Source of the DNA: Paenibacillus antarcticus
GTDB taxonomy: Bacteria; Bacillota; Bacilli; Paenibacillales; Paenibacillaceae
DNA length: 64,000 nt
Assembly: GCF_001637225.1 (NCBI RefSeq)
Contig: NZ_LVJI01000018.1
Span: 161,021-225,020, forward strand
Direction of reading: 5' to 3'
Below are positions 25,903 through 36,785 of this stretch, piece after piece. Under the pieces are notes generated by a model that was given only the letters and a program-made list of their open reading frames with translations, did not search any database and was not told the origin of the DNA. The stretch's first letter is position 1. Each line of letters opens with the position of its first letter. The position numbers and the translations under genes are program-made.

Positions 25903-26876
25903 AATAATTGTCTCACCCGCTCAATGACTTGTGGAATAATCGTATCTAACGTTCCTTCTATCCTGCAACCTGCCGCTCTTACGTGACCTCCACCACCGAA
26001 GGTTTGCGCAAATGCCGCAACGTCTACGGTTCCTGAAGAACGCAAGCTTACTTTTACAGCGTTCTCGTTGATAACCTTAAATAGAATTCCAACTTCCACC
26101 CCGCGAATATTACGCGGATAGTTCACAATACCTTCTAGATCTTCATTCGCAGCTCCACATTCTACCATATGCTCAGGTGTAACATGAACCCAACTAATCA
26201 GACCATCAGCAGACATTTCAAGTGTACTAAGTGCCTTAATCAACACTCTCATTTGAGAAGGAGTCATTTCTTCTAATAAGTTTTCAGCCAGTAATGGCCC
26301 GTTAACACCATAAGAAAGTAATTCAGAAGCTATACCCATAACTTTGGGAGAAGTATTTGAATAACGAAATCCACCTGTATCTGTAAGTATACCTGTATAA
26401 ATGGCTGTAGCAGACTCTTGCGTCCACTCTACCGGAAAGAGTCCAATTAAATCATATAAAATTTCTGCTGTAGCAGCTGCATCAGTCTTTATCAGATTCA
26501 CATGTCCATAACCATCATTCGTTGGATGATGATCCACATTTAGAATAAGGGCATCCTCAGCAAAATACTGATTCGTTAGACCCACCCGTCCAAAATCAGC
26601 ACAATCCACACAGATGACATTCTGAAACTTACGTATAGGAGGATTAATCTCCATATTAAGGATCGTATCTGCCAGTGTGAGAAATTTCATGCGTTGTGGC
26701 ACAGGACCTTCATTCAACAGTGTGAATTTCTTCCCTAGACATGAGAGAAGCCAGCCCACAGCTACCGTGGAACTGACTGCATCTCCGTCTGGCTGAACAT
26801 GCGACACTACAAGAAAATCATCATGCTTGAGCAAATATTGCTTTGCTTCTTCAATCGATTGTTCATAGGTCAGCAT
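25899..26876 (-). CDS. nrnA: DHH-family oligoribonuclease/pAp phosphatase NrnA
   Basis: A DHH/DHHA1 phosphoesterase that degrades very short RNA and dephosphorylates 3',5'-pAp in characterised homologues. Metal motifs are visible: SHVQPDGDAVSS (HxxxDxD), VDCADFGRV, and the DHH in NVDHHPTNDGYG; the DHHA1 domain ends with GGGGHVRAAGC. 325 residues. The ATG at 26876 has AAAGGAGA. B. subtilis keeps nrnA elsewhere; its place between rbfA and truB is common in other Firmicutes. Confidence 0.92.
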   Translation of the reverse strand: MLTYEQSIEEAKQYLLKHDDFLVVSHVQPDGDAVSSTVAVGWLLSCLGKKFTLLNEGPVPQRMKFLTLADTILNMEINPPIRKFQNVICVDCADFGRVGLTNQYFAEDALILNVDHHPTNDGYGHVNLIKTDAAATAEILYDLIGLFPVEWTQESATAIYTGILTDTGGFRYSNTSPKVMGIASELLSYGVNGPLLAENLLEEMTPSQMRVLIKALSTLEMSADGLISWVHVTPEHMVECGAANEDLEGIVNYPRNIRGVEVGILFKVINENAVKVSLRSSGTVDVAAFAQTFGGGGHVRAAGCRIEGTLDTIIPQVIERVRQLL

Positions 26877-26907
26877 CGTTCGTCTCCTTTAAAAACATCA
26901 TTCACGA

Positions 26908-27255
26908 TCATTGATTCTTATCAATTTCGCTTAACAACTTTTCAATGTGACTCCCGTATGCGATAGACTCATCTATCTTAAAGAAAAGCTCCGGTGTATG
27001 CCGAAAACGAATTCTTTTTCCAAGCTCTGAACGAAGAAAACCGTTAGCTTTATCAAGTGCAATAAGCGTATTTTTCTTTTGTTCTTCGTCGCCTAGTACA
27101 CTGAGATACACTTTTGCTTGCGCAAAATCATTCGGAACTTCGACCCCTGTTACGGTTACGAAGCCTATCCGAGGGTCCTTCAGTTCACTTTGAATGAGAA
27201 CACTCAATTCCTTCTTGATCTGTTCTGAAACACGCCCTGTACGAATTTTAGCCAT
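26908..27255 (-). CDS. rbfA: 30S ribosome-binding factor RbfA
   Basis: Late 30S maturation and cold-adaptation factor that binds the 16S rRNA 5' region. 115 residues with the KH-like signature [21 protein letters not shown] and the [17 protein letters not shown] segment. ATG at 27255 with AGAGAGGTGA. It follows infB directly by 14 bases; the small gene ylxP seen between them in B. subtilis is absent. Confidence 0.95.
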   Translation of the reverse strand: MAKIRTGRVSEQIKKELSVLIQSELKDPRIGFVTVTGVEVPNDFAQAKVYLSVLGDEEQKKNTLIALDKANGFLRSELGKRIRFRHTPELFFKIDESIAYGSHIEKLLSEIDKNQ

Positions 27256-27269
27256 GTGTAATCACCTCT

Positions 27270-29876
27270 CTACTTGCGTTCCACTGTTTCCATGATGAAC
27301 GCTTCAATAACGTCGCCTTCTTTGACGTCATTATAGCTTGCCAAAGTAATCCCACATTCATAACCTGTAGCAACTTCTTTTGCATCGTCTTTAAATCTCT
27401 TCAAGGAATCAATCTTGCCTTCGTGAATAACAATGCTGTTACGAATTAAGCGAAGTTCCGCATTTCGCGTAATTTTTCCTGAAGTAACCATACATCCTGA
27501 AACGGTACCCACTTTCGTGATCGTGAATACACTACGAACTTCAGCATGCCCAATAATCGTTTCTTTATAAATTGGGTCAAGCATGCCCTTCATGGCTTGC
27601 TCAATCTCTTCAATAACATTGTAGATGACACGATGTAGACGGATGTCTACTTTCTCTTGGTCTGCAGTAAGAGCTGCTTGATTATCTGGACGAACGTTGT
27701 ATCCAATTACAATTGCACTGGAAGCAGCTGCAAGAATAATATCGGATTCAGTAATCGCACCTGCACCACTGTGAAGTATCTTAACGCGAACGCCTTCAAC
27801 TTCAATTTTCTCAAGAGAACTCTTAAGAGCTTCAACTGTTCCCTGAACATCACCTTTGATGATTACGTTAAGTCCTTTAATTTCACCATCTTTAATGTGC
27901 TGGAATAGATCATCCAATGTCACACGAACGTTACTACCCATATCAGACTGACGCTGAGTAATCGAACGTTTATCTGCGATGGAGCGAGCTTTACGCTCAT
28001 CTTCAAACACCATAAACGGATCTCCAGCTTGTGGAACTTCCGTCAACCCAGTAATTTCAACCGGTGTAGATGGTCCAGCTTCCTTTAATCGACGACCCTT
28101 ATCATTCACCATCGCACGAATACGACCGAAGCAGTTACCCGCTACGAAAGCATCTCCTACGCGAAGGGTACCATGCTGTACTAACACGCGTGCTACTGGA
28201 CCGCGTCCTTTATCTAGCTCAGCTTCAAGGACTGTCGCACGTGCACGTTTATCAGGATTAGCTTTATATTCATTCATTTCTGCTACTAGCAGAATCATTT
28301 CAAGTAAATCTTCAAGGCCCGTCTTCTGCTTAGCAGATACGTTAACGAATATAGTATCTCCGCCCCATTCTTCTGGAACTAGACCATATTCAGTCAACTC
28401 CTGCTTCACTTTATCAGGATCAGCACCTGGTTTGTCAATTTTGTTAACTGCTACGATAATAGGCAGTTCAGCTGCTTTAGCATGGCTAATCGCTTCTACT
28501 GTCTGTGGCATAACACCGTCATCGGCAGCAACAACAATAATTGTAATATCAGTCACTTGAGCTCCACGTGCACGCATTGCAGTAAATGCTTCGTGACCTG
28601 GTGTATCAAGGAATGTAATTTTCTTATTGTTGATCTCAACTTGATATGCACCAATATGCTGTGTAATACCACCTGCTTCGCCACCAGAAACATTTGCAGA
28701 ACGAATAGCATCAAGTAGTGTAGTTTTACCATGGTCAACGTGACCCATAATGGTTACTACAGGAGCACGAGGTTTCAAATCAGCTGCTTCATCCACTTCT
28801 TCCATCGTTTCAAAGCGATCATCTTCTACTGCGATTTTCACTTCAACTTCCACACCAAATTCAGCGGCAAGTAGAAGGACAGTTTCGACATCAAGTTCCT
28901 GATTGATGGTTGCCATAACACCCATCGTAATCAACTTTTTGATCACTTCAGAAGCATCTTTGTGAAGTAACTTAGCAGATTCGCCGACCGTTGTCACACC
29001 ACGAACGATAATTTTCTTAGGGGTATTGTCAATTTTCTCGCGAGCTTGGTAATTAGCTTTACCTCTGCCGTTCTTACCACCGCGATTATTTCTGTAGTTG
29101 CCACCTTTATTATCATCGAAACGTCTAGATCCATTATTATTGGATCTATTCTTGTTAGCGCCGCCTCGGTTATCCCCTTGTGCAGCACCTTCCGTACGTG
29201 ATGCATCACGAGTAGGAGCTCCTGTAGTACGGTTTGGTGTCTGTGGACGAGCTGCCGGGCTACTCGGACGAGTTGTTGGACTACTTGAACGTTGTCCTCC
29301 ACCTTGCGACGGGCTACTTGAACGGTTCACACTGCTTGTTCCTTGTTGACCACTTGGTCTTTGTCCACCTTGGGATGAAGCAGGTCTTGTTGTTCCACCA
29401 GTACTTTGAGGTCTTGGTGTTCCATTATTACTGTTTTGGGGTCTCGGAGTACCCGTGCTGCTTTGCGGCCTGGACGTTACTGTACCTGTACCATTGTTAT
29501 TATTCGGATTATTATTCATACCTACCTGCTTTTCCTGTTGTTTTTTGGTCTCACTTTGCACCGGAACGGTACTGTTCTCTTGAAGAGAAACAGACGCTTC
29601 GTTCGGCTTTACCACAGCGGCATCCTTCTTGACAGATGACGTTGCTGCCATTGCATGGTTATCTCCGCTGTCTCTTTTAGCGGCTGCATTGGACTTAATG
29701 TTCTCAAAAAATTTCTCCACTTTAGTGACAGCGTCGTTCTCCATCACACTCATATGGTTATTAACGGGTAAATCCAAACGCTTCAAAATCGTAATAATTT
29801 CTTTACTACTCATGTTTAGCGATTTAGCATACTCATATACGCGAAATTTTTCCTTATTACTTTCTTGTTTAGTCAA
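27270..29876 (-). CDS. infB: Translation initiation factor IF-2
   Basis: GTPase that recruits fMet-tRNA to the 30S subunit and promotes subunit joining. 868 residues: an N-terminal IF2_N helix domain ([20 protein letters not shown]), a low-complexity Asn/Gly/Pro/Ser/Thr/Arg linker (about 95-280), a second IF2_N unit, then the G domain with GHVDHGKT near residue 376, DTPGHEAF and NKIDKP, followed by domains II-IV. The start is a TTG at 29876 with GGAGGTGGAG upstream and overlaps ylxQ by eight bases. The linker is longer and more repetitive than in B. subtilis. Confidence 0.97.
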   Translation of the reverse strand: MTKQESNKEKFRVYEYAKSLNMSSKEIITILKRLDLPVNNHMSVMENDAVTKVEKFFENIKSNAAAKRDSGDNHAMAATSSVKKDAAVVKPNEASVSLQENSTVPVQSETKKQQEKQVGMNNNPNNNNGTGTVTSRPQSSTGTPRPQNSNNGTPRPQSTGGTTRPASSQGGQRPSGQQGTSSVNRSSSPSQGGGQRSSSPTTRPSSPAARPQTPNRTTGAPTRDASRTEGAAQGDNRGGANKNRSNNNGSRRFDDNKGGNYRNNRGGKNGRGKANYQAREKIDNTPKKIIVRGVTTVGESAKLLHKDASEVIKKLITMGVMATINQELDVETVLLLAAEFGVEVEVKIAVEDDRFETMEEVDEAADLKPRAPVVTIMGHVDHGKTTLLDAIRSANVSGGEAGGITQHIGAYQVEINNKKITFLDTPGHEAFTAMRARGAQVTDITIIVVAADDGVMPQTVEAISHAKAAELPIIVAVNKIDKPGADPDKVKQELTEYGLVPEEWGGDTIFVNVSAKQKTGLEDLLEMILLVAEMNEYKANPDKRARATVLEAELDKGRGPVARVLVQHGTLRVGDAFVAGNCFGRIRAMVNDKGRRLKEAGPSTPVEITGLTEVPQAGDPFMVFEDERKARSIADKRSITQRQSDMGSNVRVTLDDLFQHIKDGEIKGLNVIIKGDVQGTVEALKSSLEKIEVEGVRVKILHSGAGAITESDIILAAASSAIVIGYNVRPDNQAALTADQEKVDIRLHRVIYNVIEEIEQAMKGMLDPIYKETIIGHAEVRSVFTITKVGTVSGCMVTSGKITRNAELRLIRNSIVIHEGKIDSLKRFKDDAKEVATGYECGITLASYNDVKEGDVIEAFIMETVERK

Positions 29877-30195
29877 TATACTCCACCTCCGACATTGTCT
29901 CCATAGATTCAGAGATCATTTTCGCGAATCCTTGATCCGTAATTGCCAGCACAACACGATGTGGTTTCCCAATACTTGTGCCCAGACTTTCCCGGTCATA
30001 TCCGATCACCAGAGGGATTTTGTACGTTCCGCATTTATCACGAAACTTTTTTTGTGTATTTGGTGATGCATCGCTAGCTAGGATAACCAGCTTAGCTTCT
30101 GAAGAACGAATAGTTTTGAGCACGACTTCGTCACCTGTGACTATTTTTCCTGCACGCATCGCAAGACCTAGCCGAGAAAGCGTCTTATTCATCAT
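29869..30195 (-). CDS. ylxQ: L7Ae-family RNA-binding protein YlxQ
   Basis: A 108-residue member of the L7Ae/L30e family, which bind kink-turn RNA; the exact target of YlxQ is not established. Features are the [23 protein letters not shown] opening and the [11 protein letters not shown] strand. Two ATGs occur back to back at 30195; the second is served by a GGAG site. It overlaps ylxR by 11 bases and infB by eight. Confidence 0.9.
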   Translation of the reverse strand: MMNKTLSRLGLAMRAGKIVTGDEVVLKTIRSSEAKLVILASDASPNTQKKFRDKCGTYKIPLVIGYDRESLGTSIGKPHRVVLAITDQGFAKMISESMETMSEVEYID

Positions 30196-30493
30196 TAGAA
30201 TTCTCCTTCATCACTAGAAATTCATCTTCAGCAGCAACAAAATCATCTGCCAATTGTTCATAAATTTCTGGCTTCACGTGATGTTTCAAGGCACGATCTA
30301 ACGACTTATTCTTGTTTGCCAATTTAAAGCAGGACACCTTGCCGCACAAATATGCTCCACGACCAGATTTCTTTCCTGATAGATCAATTAGCACCTCATC
30401 GTCTGGCGTCTTCACGATACGAATCAGTTGTTTCTTCGGCATCATTTCTTGGCATGCCACACATTTGCGTAATGGTACTTTTCTAGACTTCAT
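30185..30493 (-). CDS. ylxR: YlxR family RNA-binding protein (RnpM)
   Basis: A basic 102-residue protein of the YlxR (DUF448) family, reported to interact with RNase P RNA and renamed RnpM. It carries the family signatures LRKCVACQEMMPKKQLIR and GKKSGRGAYLCG. ATG at 30493 with GGAGGG. It lies between nusA and ylxQ, the standard arrangement. Confidence 0.93.
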   Translation of the reverse strand: MKSRKVPLRKCVACQEMMPKKQLIRIVKTPDDEVLIDLSGKKSGRGAYLCGKVSCFKLANKNKSLDRALKHHVKPEIYEQLADDFVAAEDEFLVMKENSNDE

Positions 30494-30522
30494 AGTGTAC
30501 CCTCCGTCCTAATATTAGGAAA

Positions 30523-31620
30523 TTAATCGACGGAGACAGAATCTTGAGGCATCTCATCAGAGAATGTTTTCGTTCTACCGAATTCCTGTTCCGCTTGAGT
30601 CTCACTTTTGATATCAATTTTCCATCCAGTCAACTTAGCTGCAAGCCTAGCATTCTGTCCTTTAATACCGATAGCAAGAGACAACTGATAGTCCGGCACA
30701 ACAACCCGAGCCATCTTCTCATTCTCAAACACTTCGACTTCTAGAACTTTAGAAGGACTAAGAGCATTGGCAACATATTCTTCAACTTTATCGGAATATC
30801 GTACAATATCAATTTTCTCTCCACGCAGTTCATTCACAATAGTTTGTACTCGAACTCCCTTAGGTCCAACACAAGAACCTACTGGATCCACCTCATCGTT
30901 ACGTGAAAACACTGCAATTTTTGATCGGAAACCCGCTTCACGTGCAACGGAACGAATCTCAACAACACCGTCAAAAATTTCAGGAACTTCCAATTCAAAG
31001 AGGCGCTTGAGTAAACCAGGATGAGTTCGTGACAACATAATTTGCGGACCTTTAGTCGTGTTCTCTACTTTTGTAATATAGGCCTTTGTCCGCTCGCCAT
31101 GTTTAAACTTCTCGTTTGGCATAAGCTCATTTAATGGAAGTAATGCTTCAACTTTACCTAAGTCAATGTAGACATTTCGGGGATCTTGACGTTGAACCGT
31201 TCCGGTTACAATATCTTCCTCTTTGTCAACATAAGCATTATAGATCAATCCACGCTCTGCTTCACGAATACGTTGAGTAACAACTTGTTTCGCAGTTTGT
31301 GCAGCAATACGACCGAAATCACGTGGAGTAACTTCAATCTCTGCAATATCCTCCATTTGAAAATGAGGGTTTATTTCGCGTGCTGCGGGAAGTGAAATCT
31401 CCATCCGAGGATCTAACACTTCTTCCACAATTAGTTTACGGGCATAAACTTTAATAACCCCTGTGTTGCGGTTCATGTCTACTCTAACATTCTGGGCCGT
31501 ATTAAAATTACGTTTGTAGCTTGAAATTAAAGCCGCTTCAATCGCTTCAAATAGTATTTCTTTACTGATCCCTTTTTCTCGTTCCAATTCATTCATTGCT
31601 TCAATAAAATCCATACTCAT
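30523..31620 (-). CDS. nusA: Transcription termination/antitermination factor NusA
   Basis: Binds RNA polymerase and modulates pausing, termination and antitermination. 365 residues: N-terminal polymerase-binding domain (about 1-125), S1 domain (about 135-200), then two KH domains (GSCVGPKGVRVQTIVNEL and LAIGIKGQNARLAAKLTGWKI). It lacks the C-terminal acidic repeats of enterobacterial NusA, as usual for Firmicutes. The ATG at 31620 has a GGGGGG site at rather long spacing; the ATG two codons in is possible. Confidence 0.97.
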   Translation of the reverse strand: MSMDFIEAMNELEREKGISKEILFEAIEAALISSYKRNFNTAQNVRVDMNRNTGVIKVYARKLIVEEVLDPRMEISLPAAREINPHFQMEDIAEIEVTPRDFGRIAAQTAKQVVTQRIREAERGLIYNAYVDKEEDIVTGTVQRQDPRNVYIDLGKVEALLPLNELMPNEKFKHGERTKAYITKVENTTKGPQIMLSRTHPGLLKRLFELEVPEIFDGVVEIRSVAREAGFRSKIAVFSRNDEVDPVGSCVGPKGVRVQTIVNELRGEKIDIVRYSDKVEEYVANALSPSKVLEVEVFENEKMARVVVPDYQLSLAIGIKGQNARLAAKLTGWKIDIKSETQAEQEFGRTKTFSDEMPQDSVSVD

Positions 31621-31656
31621 TGGAATTCAGTTCCCCCCTTTCTTCATCCTTGTTCT

Positions 31657-32124
31657 TTAAAAAATGATAGTTAATCTAGCACTTGCCACCTTAGCATACG
31701 GAATACTGTACTGCTTCTGCTTCTTACCAATTACAATGACAAGTATATCGTCCTCAAACGAAAGAAGCCGGCCTTCAAATTCTTTGAGACCGTCCAGTGC
31801 TTCGTATACAGTAACAAACACATCTTTACCAACAGATTTAGAAATGTCGGCACTTTTCTTTAATGGTCGCTCCGCACCAGGAGACGATACTTCCAGGAAG
31901 TAAACATCAGTAATCGGATCATTAAGATCCAGCTGCTGGCTTATATATTCACTAATTACGCCGCAGTCATCAATATCAATACCGCCTTCTTTGTCGACAT
32001 AAATACGTAGAAACCAATTACTACCTTCTTTTACGTATTCCACATCAACTAGTTCGAAGTTATGCTCATCCATATAAGGTTGGACCATTTCTTCTACGAT
32101 ACTTTTTATCTTAGGTGTGCTCAA
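31657..32124 (-). CDS. rimP: Ribosome maturation factor RimP
   Basis: 30S assembly factor (YlxS in B. subtilis). 155 residues with the typical VEEMVQPYMDEHNFELVDVEYVKE opening, DIDDCGVISEYISQQLD and the EVSSPGAERPLKK motif, then an SH3-like C-terminal domain. Start is a TTG at 32124 behind CTTGGAGGT. It is the first gene of the nusA-infB operon, after a consensus promoter and a perfect hairpin in the leader. Confidence 0.95.
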   Translation of the reverse strand: MSTPKIKSIVEEMVQPYMDEHNFELVDVEYVKEGSNWFLRIYVDKEGGIDIDDCGVISEYISQQLDLNDPITDVYFLEVSSPGAERPLKKSADISKSVGKDVFVTVYEALDGLKEFEGRLLSFEDDILVIVIGKKQKQYSIPYAKVASARLTIIF

Positions 32125-32167
32125 AGACTATAACCTCCAAGACTTTCATTATCCTATATACCAAAGA

Positions 32168-32195
32168 GTAAAGAGTGGGTTGCCCCACTCTTTAC
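32168..32195 (-). ncRNA. rimP leader hairpin
   Basis: A perfect 12-bp stem GTAAAGAGTGGG/CCCACTCTTTAC with a GCAA tetraloop (minus-strand sense) lies between the promoter and the rimP ribosome binding site. Only TCTTTGG follows, so it is a poor terminator as it stands; it may be an attenuator, stabiliser or protein-binding site. A rimP leader family is listed in Rfam, but I could not test membership. Confidence 0.6.
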
Positions 32196-32228
32196 ACAAC
32201 GGTTTTATCTCCATGATTACTACAGAAA

Positions 32229-32257
32229 ATTATAACATAGTCTGGCAACACTGACAA
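32229..32257 (-). promoter_or_regulatory. Strong sigma-A promoter of the rimP-nusA-infB operon
   Basis: TTGTCA (32252-32257), a 17-base spacer and a perfect TATAAT (32229-32234) preceded by TGT (extended -10). This is the closest match to the vegetative consensus in the window and lies in the 200-base gap between polC and rimP. Confidence 0.85.
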
Positions 32258-32325
32258 GTATCAGTCCTTGACTACCTCTTATGCTAACAAGAAAAAGCCC
32301 TTGTCTATCAGGTGTTTAGCAACTT

Positions 32326-35300
32326 TTAAAACAAAGACAATTGGTTACTTTCAGGCAACCCACGGAAACATCCCATCTGTGTGAGTACCTCCACAATCGT
32401 TTTACTTGCCTTTGATTTTTGCTGGAAATCTTCAATTGATAAGTATTCCCCATTTTCACGTGCTGCTGCAATATTCCGAGCAGCATTATCACCAATCCCC
32501 TGCATTGCAGAGAACGGAGGAATAAGCGAATCTGCATCTATCGTAAACTTCGTAGCATCAGAACGGTATAGATCAATTGTTTTGAAACTGAATCCACGTG
32601 CCGTCATCTCTAAAGCCATTTCTAGAATAGCCAACATGCCCTTCTCCTTAGTCGTTGCTTGGAAACCTTTCTGTTCAATTTCCACAATTTGACGACCAAT
32701 GGCTTCATATCCTTGACAACAAAGTTCAATATCAAAATCCTCAGCACGAACGGTAAAGTATGTCGCATAATAAGCAATTGGATAATACAATTTGAAATAT
32801 GCCGTACGCACTGCAGATATAACGTAGGCAGCAGCATGGGCCTTTGGAAACATGTATTGAATTTTGAGGCACGAATCAATATACCAAGTAGGTACTTTAC
32901 ATTTCTTCATCTCTTCAATCCATTCAGGTAATAGCCCTTTACCTTTACGAACACTCTCTGTAATCGTAAAAGCTAAACCAGCATCCATTCCTGCTTTATA
33001 AATCAAATAGAGCATAATATCATCGCGACAACCAATTACTGTTTTTATATTACATGTCCCATTCTTGATTAAATCTTGCGCATTTCCTAGCCATACCCCA
33101 GTTCCATGTGACAATCCGGAGATCTGCAATAAATCGGCGAAAGATGTTGGTAATGACTCAATTAACATTTGACGAACAAATTTAGTTCCCATCTCTGGTA
33201 CACCATACGTTGCCACTGGCGTTCTGATCTGTTGTGGTGTAACCCCTAGTGCTTCTGTAGAGTGAAACAAACTCATTACTTTGGGATCATTCATAGGTAT
33301 CGTTGTTGGATCAACACCCGTTAAATCTTGTAACATACGCATCATCGTTGGGTCATCGTGACCTAGAATATCAAGTTTGAGTAAGTTATTCTCAAATGCA
33401 TGATAATCAAAGTGAGTCGTCTTCCATTCAGCGCCTTGATCATCTGCTGGGAACTGAATCGGCGTGATATCTTCAACATCCATATAATCAGGTACTACCA
33501 CAATACCACCTGGATGCTGTCCCGTACCTCTTTTGACACCTGTAAAACCAGCTGCAAGACGACTAACCTCGGCACCTCGCCACTGCTTCTGGTGTTCTTC
33601 TTCATACTTTTTCGTATAACCAAAAGCTGTTTTCTCTGCAATAGTACCAATCGTACCTGCCCGGAACACACACTTCTCTCCAAAAATTTCCTTCGTATAA
33701 TTATGAGCTATTGGCTGATACTCCCCAGAAAAGTTAAGATCGATATCGGGTACTTTATCTCCTTTAAATCCTAAAAAGGTTTCAAACGGAATATCCTGCC
33801 CCTCACCAGTCAACCTGCCCCCACATTGTGGACAAGTTTTCTCCGGAAGATCAAATCCACTCGGAATACTACCATCAAGGAACCATTCATTATATTTACA
33901 TTCAGCATTCTTACAAACGTAATGAGCTGGTAACGGATTAACTTCAGATATCCCTAAAAAGGTCGCAACGACGGATGACCCTACAGATCCACGTGAACCA
34001 ACCAAATAACCATCTCTGTTGGATTTCTTTACTAGACGTTCAGATATTAAATAGTTGGCCGAGAATCCGTATTTGATAATCGGTTCCAATTCTTTCTCAA
34101 GTCGCTTTATCACGACATCAGGTAAATCTTCCCCATATAAACCCTTAGCCGTTTCATAACAGGTGTTGCGAATCTCTTCATCAGCACCTTCTATGATAGG
34201 AGTATAGAGCTTTGTTGGAAACAGCGGATAATCTTCAAAGCGATCGGCAAGTTCAATGGTATTCGTAACGACAACTTCATTCGCTTTTTCTTTCCCTAAG
34301 AATTCGAATTCCTCAAGCATTTCATCTGTCGTACGAAAATGTGCATCAGGTTTCTGCATATCCTTCAAAGGACTGAATCCTGTAATACCATTAATAGCAA
34401 TATCACGGAATAGTTTCTCCCGAGGCTCAAGATAATGAACATTCCCTGTAGCAATTACAGGTTTGCTTAATTTCTCGCCTATTTCGCAAATTCGCTTCAC
34501 AGCTGTCTTTAATTCAAGGGGACTCGCAACCAAACCCTTATCAACTAAATGCATGTACATCGTTAAGGGTTGTATCTCCAGAATATCATAGAATTGCGCA
34601 ATATCTTCAGCCTCTTCCACGGACTTATTTAAGACCGCTTCAAAAAATTCCCCTTTCTCACAACCTGAAATCACTAACAATCCTTCGCGCATTTCCACAA
34701 GCTTAGATTTCGGTATACAAGGCACTCGCTTAAAATACTCCGTATTAGATAAGGAAATCAACTTAAATAAATTCTTTTTACCTATTAAATTCAAAGCATA
34801 TATCCCACAATGAAATGGGCGTGTGTTAGATAAGTCTTTTCCTACATAGTCATTTAGACGGTCTAACATCGTTATGCCTTTCATCTTCAGTACATCACTT
34901 AGGAGACCACTCAATATACCTGCCAATGCGATCGTATCATCAATTGCCCGGTGATGGCTCTCCAATAACACTTTATACTTGGAAGCCATCGTATTGAGCC
35001 TATGATTCTTCATACCTGGATAAAGTAAGCGAGATAATTCAAGGGTATCCAACACTGGATTTAACATTATCGGTAGTCCATATTCCTTCAGGGACGCTTG
35101 AATAAAACCAACATCAAATCTTGCATTATGCGCTACTAGAATGCCATCTTCAGCGAATTTAACGAACTCATGTAATACAGGTTCTAGATCCGGAGCATCC
35201 TTTACCATTTCATCTGTGATATTCGTTAACTGCTGAATGTGATATGGAATTTTCTCATGTGGGTTAACAAAAGTGGCATAGCGATCGATTTCCTTACCAT

Positions 35301-36639
35301 CTTTTATTTTCACCGCAGCAAGTTCTGTAATATTACTAGCTGTAACGGAAAGACCTGTAGTCTCGATATCAAATACAATATAAGTAGCACTACTCAGATC
35401 GATCGGTTGTGGCTGTAAGACGACAGGAATAGAATCATTCACAACATTGGCTTCGACACCATAAAGCATCTTTAATCCATTCTTCTTCGCTGATTTGGCT
35501 GCTTCAGGGTAACTTTGAACACCACCATGGTCGGTAATGGCAATCGCCGTATGCCCCCATCTAGCTGCCGTCTTAATATATTTATCGATAGGTGTGATGG
35601 CATCCATCGTACTCATCGTAGTATGCAAGTGGAATTCTACCCGCTTCACAGGCGCGTTATCTTTACGCTCAGCAGGTGCTTGTACTTCATTTAAATCCGT
35701 TGGCATCATGACCAATTCAGGTATAGTCATGAAACGATCGTATTCTACCCGTCCACGTACTTTTATCCATTTGCCATTTTCCAATTTGTTTAACACTTTG
35801 ACATCATCTTTTGTTTTGGCAAACATCTTCAATTGCATGGAATCACCGAAATCAGTCACGTTAAACATAAACAAGGTCATACCATTTCGTAACTCTTTGC
35901 TATCTAGACCAAACACAGCTCCCTGAATCGTAACCTTTTTCTCTTCATCCTGAATCTCTTGAATAGGTATAGGCTGTTCCTTGATATCATATCCCATATG
36001 AAGACGAACATCTCCAGCATCTTCATCGAAATTACTCTCAGCCTCAATGCTACTCATCATATTCTGAACAACTTCACGCTCTTCTAGAATCTTCTTCTGT
36101 TCAAATTCCTCAATGGCTTCCTTGCCACTATCTCCAATACCCAATTTAACATGAAGGGGAAGAGCAAAGTAGTGCGCGAAAAAGCGTGTAATTGCTTGAT
36201 CAATTTGTTTCTTCTTCGCTAGTTCCATTGAAGTCGCATCCGTCAATTTCAAGAGTAACTTCTCACCATCAATTTCATATGATGCTCTGGCCATCCATCC
36301 ATTTACTGAAGGAATTTCCCTCTGTACCCACTCTTTAAATAAACTCCAATAAGCATTCACAATACTTTCAGGTAATACTGCCTCTGTATATTTGAAAACA
36401 AATGAAATTTTCGCTATATGTTGCATCTTTTCTTGAATTCTGAGACAAAATGAACGATACACTTCGCCAGGAACAACAGTATCTTTAACAATGCTAATGG
36501 ACCATTCTTGGCTGCTACGGCTAATCTCAACCTTTTCAATATATCCATCTAAAAAATGAGGATCTATTATAGCAGGTGGAACTGCGCCTTGTTTCATCAA
36601 AAGCTCAAACCTTGCTCTTTTCTCTTCCACAGTGCTCAT
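32326..36639 (-). CDS. polC: DNA polymerase III alpha subunit, PolC type
   Basis: The replicative polymerase of low-GC Gram-positives, with built-in proofreading. The protein is about 1437 residues, the same length as I recall for B. subtilis PolC. Order: N-terminal domain, OB-fold (about 235-330), PHP domain beginning EFHLHTTMSTMDA (near 335), DnaQ-like 3'-5' exonuclease with VFDIETTGLS (near 421), then palm, fingers and thumb with the zinc-like CPQCGG region and PDIDLNFSGEYQ. The frame opens at GTG 36660, but the ATG at 36639 has GGGGGA seven bases upstream. It follows the proS terminator. Confidence 0.97.
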   Translation of the reverse strand: MSTVEEKRARFELLMKQGAVPPAIIDPHFLDGYIEKVEISRSSQEWSISIVKDTVVPGEVYRSFCLRIQEKMQHIAKISFVFKYTEAVLPESIVNAYWSLFKEWVQREIPSVNGWMARASYEIDGEKLLLKLTDATSMELAKKKQIDQAITRFFAHYFALPLHVKLGIGDSGKEAIEEFEQKKILEEREVVQNMMSSIEAESNFDEDAGDVRLHMGYDIKEQPIPIQEIQDEEKKVTIQGAVFGLDSKELRNGMTLFMFNVTDFGDSMQLKMFAKTKDDVKVLNKLENGKWIKVRGRVEYDRFMTIPELVMMPTDLNEVQAPAERKDNAPVKRVEFHLHTTMSTMDAITPIDKYIKTAARWGHTAIAITDHGGVQSYPEAAKSAKKNGLKMLYGVEANVVNDSIPVVLQPQPIDLSSATYIVFDIETTGLSVTASNITELAAVKIKDGKEIDRYATFVNPHEKIPYHIQQLTNITDEMVKDAPDLEPVLHEFVKFAEDGILVAHNARFDVGFIQASLKEYGLPIMLNPVLDTLELSRLLYPGMKNHRLNTMASKYKVLLESHHRAIDDTIALAGILSGLLSDVLKMKGITMLDRLNDYVGKDLSNTRPFHCGIYALNLIGKKNLFKLISLSNTEYFKRVPCIPKSKLVEMREGLLVISGCEKGEFFEAVLNKSVEEAEDIAQFYDILEIQPLTMYMHLVDKGLVASPLELKTAVKRICEIGEKLSKPVIATGNVHYLEPREKLFRDIAINGITGFSPLKDMQKPDAHFRTTDEMLEEFEFLGKEKANEVVVTNTIELADRFEDYPLFPTKLYTPIIEGADEEIRNTCYETAKGLYGEDLPDVVIKRLEKELEPIIKYGFSANYLISERLVKKSNRDGYLVGSRGSVGSSVVATFLGISEVNPLPAHYVCKNAECKYNEWFLDGSIPSGFDLPEKTCPQCGGRLTGEGQDIPFETFLGFKGDKVPDIDLNFSGEYQPIAHNYTKEIFGEKCVFRAGTIGTIAEKTAFGYTKKYEEEHQKQWRGAEVSRLAAGFTGVKRGTGQHPGGIVVVPDYMDVEDITPIQFPADDQGAEWKTTHFDYHAFENNLLKLDILGHDDPTMMRMLQDLTGVDPTTIPMNDPKVMSLFHSTEALGVTPQQIRTPVATYGVPEMGTKFVRQMLIESLPTSFADLLQISGLSHGTGVWLGNAQDLIKNGTCNIKTVIGCRDDIMLYLIYKAGMDAGLAFTITESVRKGKGLLPEWIEEMKKCKVPTWYIDSCLKIQYMFPKAHAAAYVISAVRTAYFKLYYPIAYYATYFTVRAEDFDIELCCQGYEAIGRQIVEIEQKGFQATTKEKGMLAILEMALEMTARGFSFKTIDLYRSDATKFTIDADSLIPPFSAMQGIGDNAARNIAAARENGEYLSIEDFQQKSKASKTIVEVLTQMGCFRGLPESNQLSLF

Positions 36640-36680
36640 CCTATCTTCCCCCTTGACCACCTAACCTAGCCTTAACTATT

Positions 36681-36755
36681 AAAAAGCGAAGAGCTCCGTG
36701 TACAAAAATGCTCTCGATCTCTTACCCACCGACTCATTTCTGCCAGAAGCTCTTC
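36681..36755 (-). terminator. Intrinsic terminator between proS and polC
   Basis: GCGAAGAGCT near 36686-36695 pairs with AGCTCTTC at 36748-36755, closing a long loop of about 50 bases; the minus strand ends GCTTTTTAAT. The loop contains further short complementary segments. Confidence 0.6.
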
Positions 36756-36785
36756 CACTTATCTTTCTTAGAACTCTATTAACTA

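Noticed and set aside
32280..32325. Terminator directly after polC.
   Set aside because: Only three- to five-base pairings such as ACAAG/CTTGT around GGCTTTTT are present; too weak to call, although a T-run exists.
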